In this document: positions 51,636 to 60,826 of the stretch, piece after piece | Layout: each line of letters starts with the position of its first letter | Numbering within the stretch: the first letter of the stretch is position 1 | From: Legionella busanensis | GTDB taxonomy: Bacteria; Pseudomonadota; Gammaproteobacteria; Legionellales; Legionellaceae | Length of the DNA stretch: 64,000 nt | Assembly (NCBI RefSeq): GCF_900461525.1 | Contig: NZ_UGOD01000008.1 | Location: 1 to 64,000 of the forward strand | Reading direction: 5' to 3' | Translations under genes and position numbers: made by a program | The notes under the pieces: model-generated | Seen by the model: the letters and a program-made list of their open reading frames with translations, nothing else | Told to the model about the DNA's origin: nothing | Database searches by the model: none

Positions 51636-54223
51636 AACTCTTCTCCATAGTATTTTTGCGCCACCTGCTCTATTGCCTCACTTAACGCCATCCCCTGTTT
51701 TATCAACAACTCAATGTCACTTACCTCATCGCCTGAGGTAGAAAAAAGGACACGGGAAAAGGGGTCGCAAAAATAACGATGAAACGTGATCACTTGACCA
51801 AACTGAATCATAAGATTTGAAAAGCCTTGCGTTTTGGCCTCACCAAAGGATTCAATCACTTTAACTTGTAAGGGATTAAAATGATTTGGGTGCTCTTCGA
51901 GGTAGTGCTTAAATGAACCCTGACGCATAATGATTTTAGTGTCAGCGCTTGCTGCAATGGCACGACCTTGAATGGTGTTCATAGTATCGAGAAGATTTTG
52001 GGTAATGACAGTAAAGCCGCCTCTGTGTTTTCTAGCTGTGCGAAAACCCTGCTCGATAAAACTGGCGCACACGGGATTTGAGCCACGTGCTAAAAACCGC
52101 CAAGCTTCATCAATAATACAGCGTTTTTCGCGCTTTCTATCGGCGTGATAAAATTGCCCCTGAATAATGACAATCATGACAAACATAACGATTGTGAGAA
52201 GCTCAGGATTTGATTCAAGTTCTCCCATTTCAAGGACGATGAAATTAGAGTCATTAAGTAGTGGCATATCACTATTAAATAAATGACCGTAAAGTCCATG
52301 GCTGCCATATTTGCCAAGCAAGATAGTCAAATCTTTAAGCCGTTGATCACTCTCTGATTCAGGCCTATCTAACATCCGCTGAAGTTCATTTAACACATCA
52401 TCCATTTTGGCGTGCCGCCCATATGCTTTCCAGCAATGAGTCACCGCATCCAGCAACCAGGCTTTTTGTACTTCGCCCAGAGGCTCTGAAGGACTGGCCA
52501 TAATCGCAAGCAAATCTCTGATTTGAATGTAATCGTTGACTTCTTCTCCTTTAATGTCTGTCACCCCATCAAAATCAAACAGGGTAAAAGGGTTTAAGGA
52601 AAGGGTAGAAACATCGATATAGCTGCCACCCACCATCTTACATAAATGCTTATAAGAGCCGCCTAAATCAATGACAAAAATCTGCTGACCACGTGACAAC
52701 CCATCTAAGATTTGTGCTTGCTCAAAGAAGGATTTACCCGCACCAGTTGAAGCCACAGTGAGCCGATTAAAATTGGTGATGGGTAATACCCTGTCATCAA
52801 AGGTATTTAAATAAAACAACTGATGACGGTAAGTCGGCACAATGAGCCCTTGTCTTGCTCCTTTAAAATCAGCAACGACTGGCAAAAGGTTAGCGATATT
52901 GGTGTGCGTAAGCTTTTTAGTCATGCCGAGCAACTCAAGACTTGAAAAAAACCCTTCCGTAAGCATAAAAGGGAGACTACTTAAAAACCTTAACCATTGC
53001 TTGCAGCGACTTTGTGTTAAGGTGAATCCCAGTTGCCTAAAACTTGCAATCGCTTTGGCAACATGCTCGCGCTCTTGATGCTCAGTGGTATACAGCACAA
53101 CATTGTAAAAAGAAGGTAAAAGATGCAATTCACCTTTAGAGGCATGTTCGTGCACAAATTTCCATTCAGCAGCTTCTTCGCAGATGGATGGATTAATGAA
53201 AGACTGAATGGCATTGTTATTGGCGTTTAAGGATTTAGCTCGGGCTTTAGCGCGTTTTTTCATGATTTCCTGATTGACCCCTCGCACGGTAAATGAAATC
53301 ACAAAAGGACATTGCATGCCTTGCTCAGGTTGCAATAGATTGGCGAATAAATCTGGGGTTTGCCACAGCGCAAAGGGCGCACTTGGATAGTGACTTAACT
53401 CACAATTAACCACACGAGTACTGAGGTTTTCAGCATTTGCATCAACAATGGATACGTCAATTGCCTCATCTCCAATTTCAATCATGGTAGACGGGCACGG
53501 GATTGATTCTGCAATAAGGCCTTGAGTTTTTTCTATCACAGGCCAGGTGAAGTCATTAAAATTGGGTGAAATTAGGGCCCGCAACAGTAGCTTAAAATGC
53601 GCAGCCTCTAAGCGCTTAAATCCAAATCCTGCAACCTTAAGTTCTGATTCAAAGTCCTCTCTTAATAAGTGAAGTGCGTGCATCGACTCTGAGTTAAGTG
53701 GTCTTGAAATGAAAAGATAGACACAATAATCACTTAATCCTGCCGGAACATTGCGGCCATTTTTATACCCATTTTTAATGGCATTTAAGTGGTATTTAAA
53801 GCTAAAACGCGCAAGTTCTGCATAAATGCCGCCTTGCTTTAAAATAGGCTCATAGTTTTGTAAAAGTGTATCGCCAAGCCAGGGATGTTTATACAAAAGT
53901 ACGGTGCAATCGGTGCCTGCAGTCAATTTGTTTTTAAACAGTTGTGAGAGACTATTCATTAAGGACTCATCGGCACCTGCCATAGGCGTGAGCTCTAAAC
54001 CAAAGCCCCTTGAATTGCGATTGACAAAAAATCCTGCGTCATTAATGGTTTCATAAGGTAAAAGGGCTTTAATGGAGGGTAAATCCATCGTATAAGACGC
54101 ATGCGCCCTACTTTGCGCACGACAAGATGCAGGTTTAATACTTACTGTTTCCCCAAGTGAGGTGACCGTGCGATGTAATAAATCACGTGCTTTATCACGC
54201 CAAACGGTGAAGTCTATGCCCAT
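51626..54223 (-). CDS. traC: TraC, VirB4-like conjugation ATPase
   Basis: The protein has 865 residues from the ATG at 54221-54223, preceded by AGGAGC; the longer frame runs into traV. Walker A STGAGKSFFEQA lies near residue 490 and Walker B KRCIIDEAWRFLARGSN near residue 700. Length and motif spacing match F TraC (875). TraC is the cytoplasmic, membrane-associated ATPase that powers pilus assembly and secretion. It overlaps traV by 10 bp. Confidence 0.96.
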   Translation of the reverse strand: MGIDFTVWRDKARDLLHRTVTSLGETVSIKPASCRAQSRAHASYTMDLPSIKALLPYETINDAGFFVNRNSRGFGLELTPMAGADESLMNSLSQLFKNKLTAGTDCTVLLYKHPWLGDTLLQNYEPILKQGGIYAELARFSFKYHLNAIKNGYKNGRNVPAGLSDYCVYLFISRPLNSESMHALHLLREDFESELKVAGFGFKRLEAAHFKLLLRALISPNFNDFTWPVIEKTQGLIAESIPCPSTMIEIGDEAIDVSIVDANAENLSTRVVNCELSHYPSAPFALWQTPDLFANLLQPEQGMQCPFVISFTVRGVNQEIMKKRAKARAKSLNANNNAIQSFINPSICEEAAEWKFVHEHASKGELHLLPSFYNVVLYTTEHQEREHVAKAIASFRQLGFTLTQSRCKQWLRFLSSLPFMLTEGFFSSLELLGMTKKLTHTNIANLLPVVADFKGARQGLIVPTYRHQLFYLNTFDDRVLPITNFNRLTVASTGAGKSFFEQAQILDGLSRGQQIFVIDLGGSYKHLCKMVGGSYIDVSTLSLNPFTLFDFDGVTDIKGEEVNDYIQIRDLLAIMASPSEPLGEVQKAWLLDAVTHCWKAYGRHAKMDDVLNELQRMLDRPESESDQRLKDLTILLGKYGSHGLYGHLFNSDMPLLNDSNFIVLEMGELESNPELLTIVMFVMIVIIQGQFYHADRKREKRCIIDEAWRFLARGSNPVCASFIEQGFRTARKHRGGFTVITQNLLDTMNTIQGRAIAASADTKIIMRQGSFKHYLEEHPNHFNPLQVKVIESFGEAKTQGFSNLMIQFGQVITFHRYFCDPFSRVLFSTSGDEVSDIELLIKQGMALSEAIEQVAQKYYGEELCD

Positions 54224-54510
54224 GATTGCTCCTCCACTTGTTGTGCGACCCATAGCGACTGGCCATTAGGTTGTTTGATGATTTTCCCTAAGTGATTCAC
54301 GTGGTTAAATTCTTGGTACCTTTGAGTACGTTTTGAAAGTGGCGGTGTCACCTCATCCGCAAAGCGGGTCATGGCGTCGACCTGCTCAATGGTCAAACAA
54401 CTGTCACCTGCAGTAGCATGACAACTGAAATCAGAATTCATCGTGCCACAACCCGCCATAAGGCCACAAAGGATAGGTATTAAGACAAAAAGTGCATGCT
54501 TTATCATCAA
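54214..54510 (-). CDS. traV: TraV, outer-membrane lipoprotein of the conjugation channel
   Basis: The protein has 98 residues, shorter than F TraV (171). The signal peptide ends in lipobox LMAGC with lipidated Cys21; CHATAGDSCLTIEQVDAM supplies the two further conserved cysteines. TraV anchors the TraK-TraB core complex to the outer membrane (VirB7 role). It sits between traB and traC as in F and overlaps traB by 4 bp. Confidence 0.88.
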   Translation of the reverse strand: MMIKHALFVLIPILCGLMAGCGTMNSDFSCHATAGDSCLTIEQVDAMTRFADEVTPPLSKRTQRYQEFNHVNHLGKIIKQPNGQSLWVAQQVEEQSWA

Positions 54511-55874
54511 AACCCGCCTCCTTCATTGCGGCTTAAAGTATTCATCCGGTCAATTTTCCCTAAGACCTCAGGGGGAACCGTAAAGTTCATCTCAGAAGTT
54601 TGGTTCTCCTCTTGATTAGTAATGAGTGATTGGGTAACTTGCGCGGCTTTCAACGTCTGCAGTGCGTGTTGACGTTTGTCTTCATCGGGCTCTAAGTAAA
54701 ACCCGTCTTTAAAGACAATCGTGACTACATTGCCACTTCCTACTTGAATGACGGGATGGTATTGTTCAGCGCGTTTAACATAATAGGCCGATAAGGTATC
54801 GGCGGCTTTTGAGGCGCCACCATAGGCGGCAAACGGTGCAATTTGACTACTCGGTACTACAGAACTTGCGCCATAGGGTCCAATATTTTGCACGCTTTGG
54901 GCGTATTGTGCCGCTTGAGCAATGCCAGATAAGGCACCACTCACCCCTGCCCAAGTCATGACTTTGTTATCCCTCATTAAGGGCTTACCTTTAATACCCA
55001 CCTTACCGTTGAAAAACACCCAGCCTGTCACTTCTTTATCAATGATGGGCTGACCGGGATGCGCGCAAGATAAGCGATAAAGAGTTGCAAACGCACGCTC
55101 GCTAGAAATATCGCCATAAGAATTAGCACTGACGCGACATCCTTTAAGATGGGAACGCGCCCCATTAGGCAAAGTACCGTCTTCTAAAAATTTAAAAAGC
55201 ATCACACCATTATTTTTCGATTGGCCATTGACTGAAGCATCAGCATCGGCACCGCCTAAAATAACTGCTCGGACAGACGTATTGGATGGAACGTAATGGG
55301 CTGCACTTAAATAAACAGAGTGGCGTGATTTTGTAAGGCGGCGTTTAGGGCGAAAGGACACTGTATGAATACGAGGATTTGCATCAGATAAGGTAGTTCC
55401 ACTATTTATCCTCGTATTCATGGCATACGTATTGGGGTTATGCCATAGTTTTGGGTTTTGTACGTCCTTTAATGCCAAAGGCTCTTTGTTTTGCTCTGCC
55501 TGTTGTTTTTCCTGCTGGGCTAAAATAAGCGCTTGGACTTTCGAGGTAAGTTCTTCTTTTTGCGCTTGCAATTCTTTTTGATGCGCATCATTCATGGTTT
55601 TAAGATAAAGTGTTAATTCACCCACTTGTTTTTTTAATGATTGAAGTTCAGTTTGCTGGGTGGTGAGTGCATTGTCTGTCGCGGCCTCTGTAAACGATTC
55701 TTCAACGATGCCTGTTAAATCGACTGATTTTTTTTGCGCCTCGCTTTTTTTTGGACGCCCTTCTGCTAATAACACAATCATCATGGCAACGAGGAACATT
55801 AGACCACATCCTACAACAATTAACGTTCGTACCTGGCCTCTCAACACTTGCTTATTTAATTGCCACCTAGCCAT
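54507..55874 (-). CDS. traB: TraB, core-complex scaffold (VirB10-like)
   Basis: The protein has 455 residues, near F TraB (475). One transmembrane helix at about residues 14-34 is followed by a coiled coil at about 65-125 (many Gln, Glu and Lys). A C-terminal beta-barrel domain begins at about residue 190 and contains SVYLSAAHYVPSNTSVRAVI and GWVFFNGKVGIKG. TraB spans the envelope and joins the inner membrane to TraK and TraV. It overlaps traK by 8 bp. Confidence 0.95.
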   Translation of the reverse strand: MARWQLNKQVLRGQVRTLIVVGCGLMFLVAMMIVLLAEGRPKKSEAQKKSVDLTGIVEESFTEAATDNALTTQQTELQSLKKQVGELTLYLKTMNDAHQKELQAQKEELTSKVQALILAQQEKQQAEQNKEPLALKDVQNPKLWHNPNTYAMNTRINSGTTLSDANPRIHTVSFRPKRRLTKSRHSVYLSAAHYVPSNTSVRAVILGGADADASVNGQSKNNGVMLFKFLEDGTLPNGARSHLKGCRVSANSYGDISSERAFATLYRLSCAHPGQPIIDKEVTGWVFFNGKVGIKGKPLMRDNKVMTWAGVSGALSGIAQAAQYAQSVQNIGPYGASSVVPSSQIAPFAAYGGASKAADTLSAYYVKRAEQYHPVIQVGSGNVVTIVFKDGFYLEPDEDKRQHALQTLKAAQVTQSLITNQEENQTSEMNFTVPPEVLGKIDRMNTLSRNEGGGF

Positions 55875-56583
55875 GGCTCACTCCTTGCACGCGATACAAC
55901 ATGGCACGCTCACCTGGCGCAATTAAGGATTTGGAAAATTTAATCGCTAAGGTTCCTTCTTTCACAAACCACGCTTGTGCTAACGCCAAAGACGCTTTAC
56001 CACCGTTATGCAATTCAATAATTTCTCCCTTTAAAAGCTTGCCATTCCAAGTCTCTTTAGGAACGAGCGTTAATCCTTTTGCCCAACGCTCAACGCGTCC
56101 CCATTGGCGTTTTACACTCACATCGGCAAAAGGCGTGTGTTGCTCCATGTGATTTAACAGAGCAAGAATTGCTTCAGGAACGGTATTTTCTTTCTTTGTT
56201 TTTGAATTTGACTTAAGAGGGGTAGTTGCTGCGGCAGGGAGTGCCGCCTGTGAGGCAATGAGCTCAATTGTCTTACCTAATGACTCACTTCCGGTTAAGG
56301 TCGCTGAAAAATGTCGGCCCGCTTCTGTAGTTAAGAACAAGGTAAAGGGGTTGCTTGTTGCAAGCATGACATACACGGACCCATCTTGCTCATCACGTTT
56401 AATGGCCATGGCATTGGGCGGAAACACTGCTTCGATGATTCTATCGTTCTTAACTACAATTCTATTGTAATTACCCTGACTTAAAGTTAAGGCAATGTCG
56501 CTATTATCCTTGACTTGGATGCTGTTAGCTCCGATTGCGGTAGTTGATAATAAAGCCAGCGCGATATAAAAAGATTTAACCAT
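55867..56583 (-). CDS. traK: TraK, secretin-like core-complex protein (VirB9-like)
   Basis: The protein has 238 residues, like F TraK (242). The signal peptide is ALALLSTTAIGA. SNPFTLFLTTEAG and the C-terminal FVKEGTLAIKFSKSLIAPGE belong to the TraK family beta-domains. TraK is periplasmic and forms the outer ring with TraV and TraB. It overlaps traE by 8 bp. Confidence 0.93.
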   Translation of the reverse strand: MVKSFYIALALLSTTAIGANSIQVKDNSDIALTLSQGNYNRIVVKNDRIIEAVFPPNAMAIKRDEQDGSVYVMLATSNPFTLFLTTEAGRHFSATLTGSESLGKTIELIASQAALPAAATTPLKSNSKTKKENTVPEAILALLNHMEQHTPFADVSVKRQWGRVERWAKGLTLVPKETWNGKLLKGEIIELHNGGKASLALAQAWFVKEGTLAIKFSKSLIAPGERAMLYRVQGVSHG

Positions 56584-57145
56584 TACCTTTCTCCTTTAAA
56601 AGAGAAAATTGAATGATGGAAAGGCGGCTATCGTTATATTTAAATTGCAAGACGTAAGTCTTTTGCTCCTCATTTAACGGCTGCAACCCTACATAACGTT
56701 TCAGTCGCCCCGAAACTACCGCTGTCAGTTCAACGGGGTTCGATTTAATGTGAGTAATATCAAAGGTAGAGGACATTTTTTTTGCTTTTATTACCTTAGC
56801 CTCATTCGTTAACAGCCCCAGCATTGGCGCATAGTGCTCATGATTAACAAAGGACAAAAGGCGAAGATGTTTAGCATCTACCGTTTCAGGAGTAACGTTT
56901 AAACGCTCATTTATAAAATTCTCAGCCATGAGACTTAAGTAATGAGCATCCACCTGCGCTGCTGATTTAAAATAGCCTGGATTGCCAGAAAAGGGAGTGA
57001 CTTCGATAGTATGGTGGCGCCAAACCTTAAAAAGAAAAGAAGACAGTAAAACATTTGATACAAGCAAACCAAACACTAGCGCAACCATTAAATTAAATCG
57101 CGCGGATAATTGGCTTAAATGGCTTTGATACTGATTAAAATTCAT
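56576..57145 (-). CDS. traE: TraE, inner-membrane pilus assembly protein (VirB5/VirB8-like class)
   Basis: The protein has 189 residues, like F TraE (188). One N-terminal transmembrane helix (NLMVALVFGLLVSNVLLSSF) is followed by a periplasmic domain with YLSLMAENFINERLNVTPET and GRLKRYVGLQPL, conserved in TraE. It starts 10 bp after traL and is required for pilus assembly. Confidence 0.94.
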   Translation of the reverse strand: MNFNQYQSHLSQLSARFNLMVALVFGLLVSNVLLSSFLFKVWRHHTIEVTPFSGNPGYFKSAAQVDAHYLSLMAENFINERLNVTPETVDAKHLRLLSFVNHEHYAPMLGLLTNEAKVIKAKKMSSTFDITHIKSNPVELTAVVSGRLKRYVGLQPLNEEQKTYVLQFKYNDSRLSIIQFSLLKEKGNG

Positions 57146-57155
57146 CTCTCACTCC

Positions 57156-57452
57156 TTAAGCCACATAGACACGATGATGTGATAAAGGTAATTTCGGCAG
57201 AAAAAACTGGGTGACAAAGCTCGGTAAATACCAATAAGCCAGTATTAAAAGTGCTTTTGGCCCCTCCCCTTTTTTCAAGTAACGCAAACCACTTAACAAA
57301 CTTAAGCCAAATACGGACACGATTACCTTTTGATTGGAGACGATGAGCAACATAGAACCAAGCCCTGCCACTAAGAGCTCATCCAGCGTTAACGTTAATA
57401 TCCTTTTAGGTGCATCAATATGATTTAAGAATTGATAGCTCATGTTGCTCAT
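57156..57452 (-). CDS. traL: TraL, small inner-membrane protein (VirB3-like)
   Basis: The protein has 98 residues, like F TraL (91). YQFLNHIDAPKRILTLTLDE is a close match to the TraL N-terminus; two hydrophobic segments (VAGLGSMLLIVSNQKVIVSV and ALLILAYWYLP) follow, and the C-terminus LPLSHHRVYVA matches the family's S-x-x-R-x-Y end. It works with TraE and TraC at the base of the pilus. It starts 9 bp after traA. Confidence 0.93.
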   Translation of the reverse strand: MSNMSYQFLNHIDAPKRILTLTLDELLVAGLGSMLLIVSNQKVIVSVFGLSLLSGLRYLKKGEGPKALLILAYWYLPSFVTQFFLPKLPLSHHRVYVA

Positions 57453-57461
57453 GGTTATCCT

Positions 57462-57743
57462 TTAAAACACAAACGTTTTAAGTAAAAAAGCTGGAATAAA
57501 AGCAACAGCCGTCACACCGACAAACACCATAGGATTTTTACTTTTCACAGCCATCGCGGTTGCAAGGATAATGTCAACCAGAATAAAAACCTTCCAAAAC
57601 ATCGACCCGCTACCTAAGGAATCTTTAACATCACCTTCTAAAGCTTTGGCTAATAAGTCATTAGCAAATACTGAGTTTGTTAAAAGAATAAAGGCGAGCG
57701 CCAAGCTTACCTTTTGAATCAAGTTGCCTATTTTTTTACCCAT
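57462..57743 (-). CDS. traA: TraA, F-type propilin
   Basis: The protein has 93 residues. The signal peptide ends in NSVFA (about residue 27). Mature pilin of about 65 residues has two hydrophobic helices (FWKVFILVDIILATAMAV and VFVGVTAVAFIPAFLL) separated by a short basic loop KSKN, as in F pilin. It is the first structural gene of the operon, and AGGAGT precedes the start. No TraQ or TraX maturation gene is seen here. Confidence 0.9.
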   Translation of the reverse strand: MGKKIGNLIQKVSLALAFILLTNSVFANDLLAKALEGDVKDSLGSGSMFWKVFILVDIILATAMAVKSKNPMVFVGVTAVAFIPAFLLKTFVF

Positions 57744-57954
57744 TTTTATAACTCCTTGCTAGTTTTAGGTTGTAGAAATCCCTTAAGCGCTTTTCGCCTA
57801 ATTTTTTTCAAATTGTTGTTGTTTATTTAAAGAATTAAGTCATCACATTAGATGTGATGGTTAATTTAAAAAATTCCGGAAATTACTCTCACCATTGCCT
57901 CTTTCCTTGTTAGCTTTATAAAAAATCTTTCTTGTCTTGTCTTAAGGTTCTCTA

Positions 57955-58983
57955 TTAACTTATATGCACTCTTAGGTTAGCTATTTCCTTTTCAAGGGTG
58001 CTAATTTTTAATTGGGCTTTTGCTAAGATTGCTTCAAATTGTTCTCGCGCATGCCGATGTAATTTCGTATCGTTTAACAGTCTTTTAAAATGAATAATTT
58101 CTGAGCGAGCATCTTGAAGTTCTTGCTCTTTATTTTTAGAAACAGCAGTTACTTTCTCTTGTGCTTTAAAAATTAAGCCAGGTGGCGTTTGCCAATCGCC
58201 ACGTGAGATAACTATGCGTATGGCATTAAGTTTCCGCCCAAAATCTTGCCCACAGGCAATAAAGTGCTTAGAGCTTAATAAGCAATATTCAATTTCTTGA
58301 AAAAGAATTTGGGCATTTGAACTATTTAGCTTTTGAGCAAGTGCATGAACTCGTTTCTTTTGGTTAAGAGTCAGTGTGCTACCTATCACTGACTCTTCTG
58401 CTGATAAAAAGTGAATGGCTTGGTGCTCTGCTCGGTCAGATACCTGTTTATCGCTTAATTTATTTTTATCAGAAAAAGCAGCGGCAGCATTTTCCTGATT
58501 TAAAAAAGTATTTGATAAAAGTTTACTGCTTGCTGCTGCTTTCTTAGTTAATAAATTATTATTATTTTTATTATTTATTAGAGTTGGATTAGCCGTCTTC
58601 GGTTTTCCAGTCGCCGGATTTTCAGGTTCTAGCACTACCGAAAACGTGTTTTCAGGCGCTGGTGTTTTTTCGTTCTTTGTTGGCTTAGGAATTTCATAAA
58701 CAATATATTCTACACCTTCAAATTTGCCGCTTGCGTTATTTCTACAAGGTGATTTTGAAATATATCCAGCTTGCTCTAATTCGCTTAAAAGGCTTCGAAC
58801 AGAATCTCGACCGTTAGTCGAGCGTGTTTGTAAGTCAGCAACTCTCACGCACCAATCATCGGGCAAAGACATTAAATAGGCATGAAGCCCTTTAGCGCCC
58901 CAAGACAGTTTAATATCTTGTAAACAGGTTTTATCAAGGATGATAAAGTTTTGATTTTTTTTATGGATTCGAAGTACAGACAT
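57955..58983 (-). CDS. HTH protein between traY and traA, possible replication initiator or regulator
   Basis: The protein has 342 residues. Residues about 15-85 (DIKLSWGAKGLHAYLMSLPD, then a recognition-helix region NGRDSVRSLLSELEQAGYIS) form a winged helix of the type found in phage/plasmid replication proteins (HTH_36). The middle is low in complexity (Asn run NNKNNNN, Lys/Ala-rich). The C-terminus is a coiled coil. It overlaps traY by 23 bp, so it belongs to the tra operon. F has no such gene here. It could be a second plasmid initiator or a tra regulator. Confidence 0.55.
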   Translation of the reverse strand: MSVLRIHKKNQNFIILDKTCLQDIKLSWGAKGLHAYLMSLPDDWCVRVADLQTRSTNGRDSVRSLLSELEQAGYISKSPCRNNASGKFEGVEYIVYEIPKPTKNEKTPAPENTFSVVLEPENPATGKPKTANPTLINNKNNNNLLTKKAAASSKLLSNTFLNQENAAAAFSDKNKLSDKQVSDRAEHQAIHFLSAEESVIGSTLTLNQKKRVHALAQKLNSSNAQILFQEIEYCLLSSKHFIACGQDFGRKLNAIRIVISRGDWQTPPGLIFKAQEKVTAVSKNKEQELQDARSEIIHFKRLLNDTKLHRHAREQFEAILAKAQLKISTLEKEIANLRVHIS

Positions 58984-59212
58984 CTTGAATTTCCATTTCT
59001 TTTACTTCTTCAATATTTGAATTTAAGATAGTTTGATTTAGCTCAGATATCGAGCGAAATCGATTCAAATGATCTTCAAGCCTTAAAGCTGCTTCCGGTA
59101 TTTTCTTCCTGCCTGATCGCTTACAAGATTCCGTTAATAGCTGATTAGCTTTTTCAGACAATTGAAAAGAGATATAGACTTTAGGGTATTTTTTATTGTT
59201 TTCCGATTTCAA
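58961..59212 (-). CDS. traY: TraY-like ribbon-helix-helix protein
   Basis: The protein has 83 residues. KVYISFQLSEKANQLLTESC then KRSGRKKIPEAALRLEDHLNRF is strikingly like one half of F TraY (RSGRxxxxEAxxRLxDHLxR). F TraY is a tandem RHH; this one has a single unit. TraY binds oriT and the traY promoter to support nicking and transcription. It is the first gene of the tra operon, 196 bp from the divergent repressor and its operators. Confidence 0.85.
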   Translation of the reverse strand: MKSENNKKYPKVYISFQLSEKANQLLTESCKRSGRKKIPEAALRLEDHLNRFRSISELNQTILNSNIEEVKEMEIQDVCTSNP

Positions 59213-59352
59213 TTTCTACTCCAGATTAACTTCCAGTAATCTTCTTAATTGTTATAACAATCTGTGTGGTACTTTTTTTAATTAATAGTTTGACTATTAA
59301 GACAGTTTATTCTTATGGAAAAATTGTTTACACTTTCCTTATATAAACACTA

Positions 59353-59404
59353 TTCACCATATATGGTAATTTTATCATATATGGTGAATTTACCGTAAAT
59401 GGCG
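59353..59404 (+). promoter_or_regulatory. Operator: 13-bp inverted repeat and third half-like site
   Basis: TTCACCATATATG (59353-59365) and CATATATGGTGAA (59376-59388) are perfect inverted copies separated by 10 bp. Each contains ACCATATATGGT or part of it. A third related site, TACCGTAAATGGCG, lies at 59391-59404, just before the repressor ATG at 59409. Two to three sites in a divergent promoter are typical of CI-like repressors. The repressor at 59409 is the likely ligand and the tra operon the likely target. Confidence 0.78.
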
Positions 59405-59408
59405 TATT

Positions 59409-60065
59409 ATGTCAATTGGTACAGTTCTATCTCATTTATTAAAAAAATATAATTTGAATGCCCTTGAATTAGAAAGATTAACAGGCGTACCTTCAAGCAC
59501 GATTTATAGATTATTAAAAAATAAATATGGAAACCCAACGATAGAAATTTTAAAAAAGCTAGCCTCTTTTTTTCAAATTACGGTTAGCCAGTTGATTGGT
59601 GAAGAGCCTATTGGCTGCAGGCAAATTCCTTTAGTTCCTCCTTCAAAAGTTTATTTATATCTAAATTCTCTTTTAGATCATGATTCTTACCTTAAAGCCA
59701 TTACTATTGATTTACCATTGAATGGGAAATGCTTCGCCACATTATCTCAGGATAGTATGATGGAGCCCTTTATATTATTAAATTCATTAATCATTGTTGA
59801 TCCAGAGCGTGAAATATCTAATAAAGATTTTGTACTACTTATAAAAGATCAAAATGAACTACCAATCATTAGACAAATTATTATTGATGATGAGGATATA
59901 TACTTAAAAGTGTTAAATTCAAATTTTCCTCTTGAGCTTAAAAAAATTAACTTAACTAACTATCAATTTATTGGAGTAATTGTCCATTACAGAACAAATC
60001 TTTTTAATTTTAGTGATACTACCACCCTATTAGATGCAGAAATTATAAATCACCGCGTAAAATAA
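59409..60065 (+). CDS. CI/LexA-type repressor, probable regulator of transfer
   Basis: The protein has 218 residues. Residues about 15-60 are an XRE helix-turn-helix (ALELERLTGVPSSTIYRLL). The C-terminal half is an S24 peptidase-like domain with the serine motif LSQDSMMEP, but the catalytic Lys is replaced: PIIRQI occupies the place of TVKRL in UmuD. Self-cleavage may therefore be lost or altered. It is transcribed away from traY across the operator at 59353-59404. Repression of tra in the manner of ICE repressors (SetR) is an inference. Confidence 0.78.
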   Translation: MSIGTVLSHLLKKYNLNALELERLTGVPSSTIYRLLKNKYGNPTIEILKKLASFFQITVSQLIGEEPIGCRQIPLVPPSKVYLYLNSLLDHDSYLKAITIDLPLNGKCFATLSQDSMMEPFILLNSLIIVDPEREISNKDFVLLIKDQNELPIIRQIIIDDEDIYLKVLNSNFPLELKKINLTNYQFIGVIVHYRTNLFNFSDTTTLLDAEIINHRVK

Positions 60066-60088
60066 AGTTGTTAAGCAAGGAGTTTATT

Positions 60089-60826
60089 GTGAGTTTGTAT
60101 CATTCTAAAAAGTTAAATTCCTTTTATAAGATTGATAAGGGAGCTTATCTAATATTTTTAGGGATGCTATATAGTACAATTTTTTTCTGCTCCTTCGTCA
60201 TGGGATACAAGACGGTTGAGATATACGGAAGAATTTTATGTTCTTCGGTATTTATATTCCCTTTACTATTTCCTCTAAATGATTCAATAACTGAGTTGCT
60301 TGGAGCAAAGATCTCTTATTTCATGATTGTTGCAATAATTATTTGCGAATTCTTATTTAGTTTTATCACCTATTCTCTAGCTCATTTACCTTCCCCACTT
60401 CATTGGCAAAACCAAGAATTATATCCTCTTTTAACTACTGGCTTTATTCATATCGCTATTGCTGATTCTATCTCCTTAGCAATAGGTTTCTTTGCAAATA
60501 CTTATGTATTAGATAAGTGGGGTATAAAATGGTTTGGTTCAGGCTTTTTTAGTAGAAGCTTAGGAGCTACAGCTATTGGAGAGTTACTATTCACAATATC
60601 AACGAATTTAATTACTTTTCATTTTTTAAGTAGTGCAAATCTTGCAGATACTATAAATATTATTATTTCTGATTACATTTTAAAAATGGGATACTCCTTC
60701 CTTATTTGTATACCTAATGCATTTTTAGTAAATAAAGTAAAAAAATATTTTCCAAGAAAAGAGGATGATATCAAAGATACAAATGTTATCCCTATTAACC
60801 AGATAAACGTGAGATATCGAACTTGA
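60089..60826 (+). CDS. VUT/YhhQ family transporter (probable queuosine precursor uptake)
   Basis: The protein has 245 residues from the GTG at 60089, preceded by AAGGAG at 6 bp; a TTG at 60068 is less likely. Six transmembrane segments are visible. FPLNDSITELLGAKIS matches the family's D-x-x-T-E-x-x-G motif, and ADSISLAIGFFANTYVLDKW and SRSLGATAIGELLF match its second half. YhhQ imports preQ0/preQ1 for tRNA queuosine synthesis. It starts 24 bp after the repressor, so the two may be cotranscribed. The substrate here is inferred. Confidence 0.8.
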   Translation: MSLYHSKKLNSFYKIDKGAYLIFLGMLYSTIFFCSFVMGYKTVEIYGRILCSSVFIFPLLFPLNDSITELLGAKISYFMIVAIIICEFLFSFITYSLAHLPSPLHWQNQELYPLLTTGFIHIAIADSISLAIGFFANTYVLDKWGIKWFGSGFFSRSLGATAIGELLFTISTNLITFHFLSSANLADTINIIISDYILKMGYSFLICIPNAFLVNKVKKYFPRKEDDIKDTNVIPINQINVRYRT

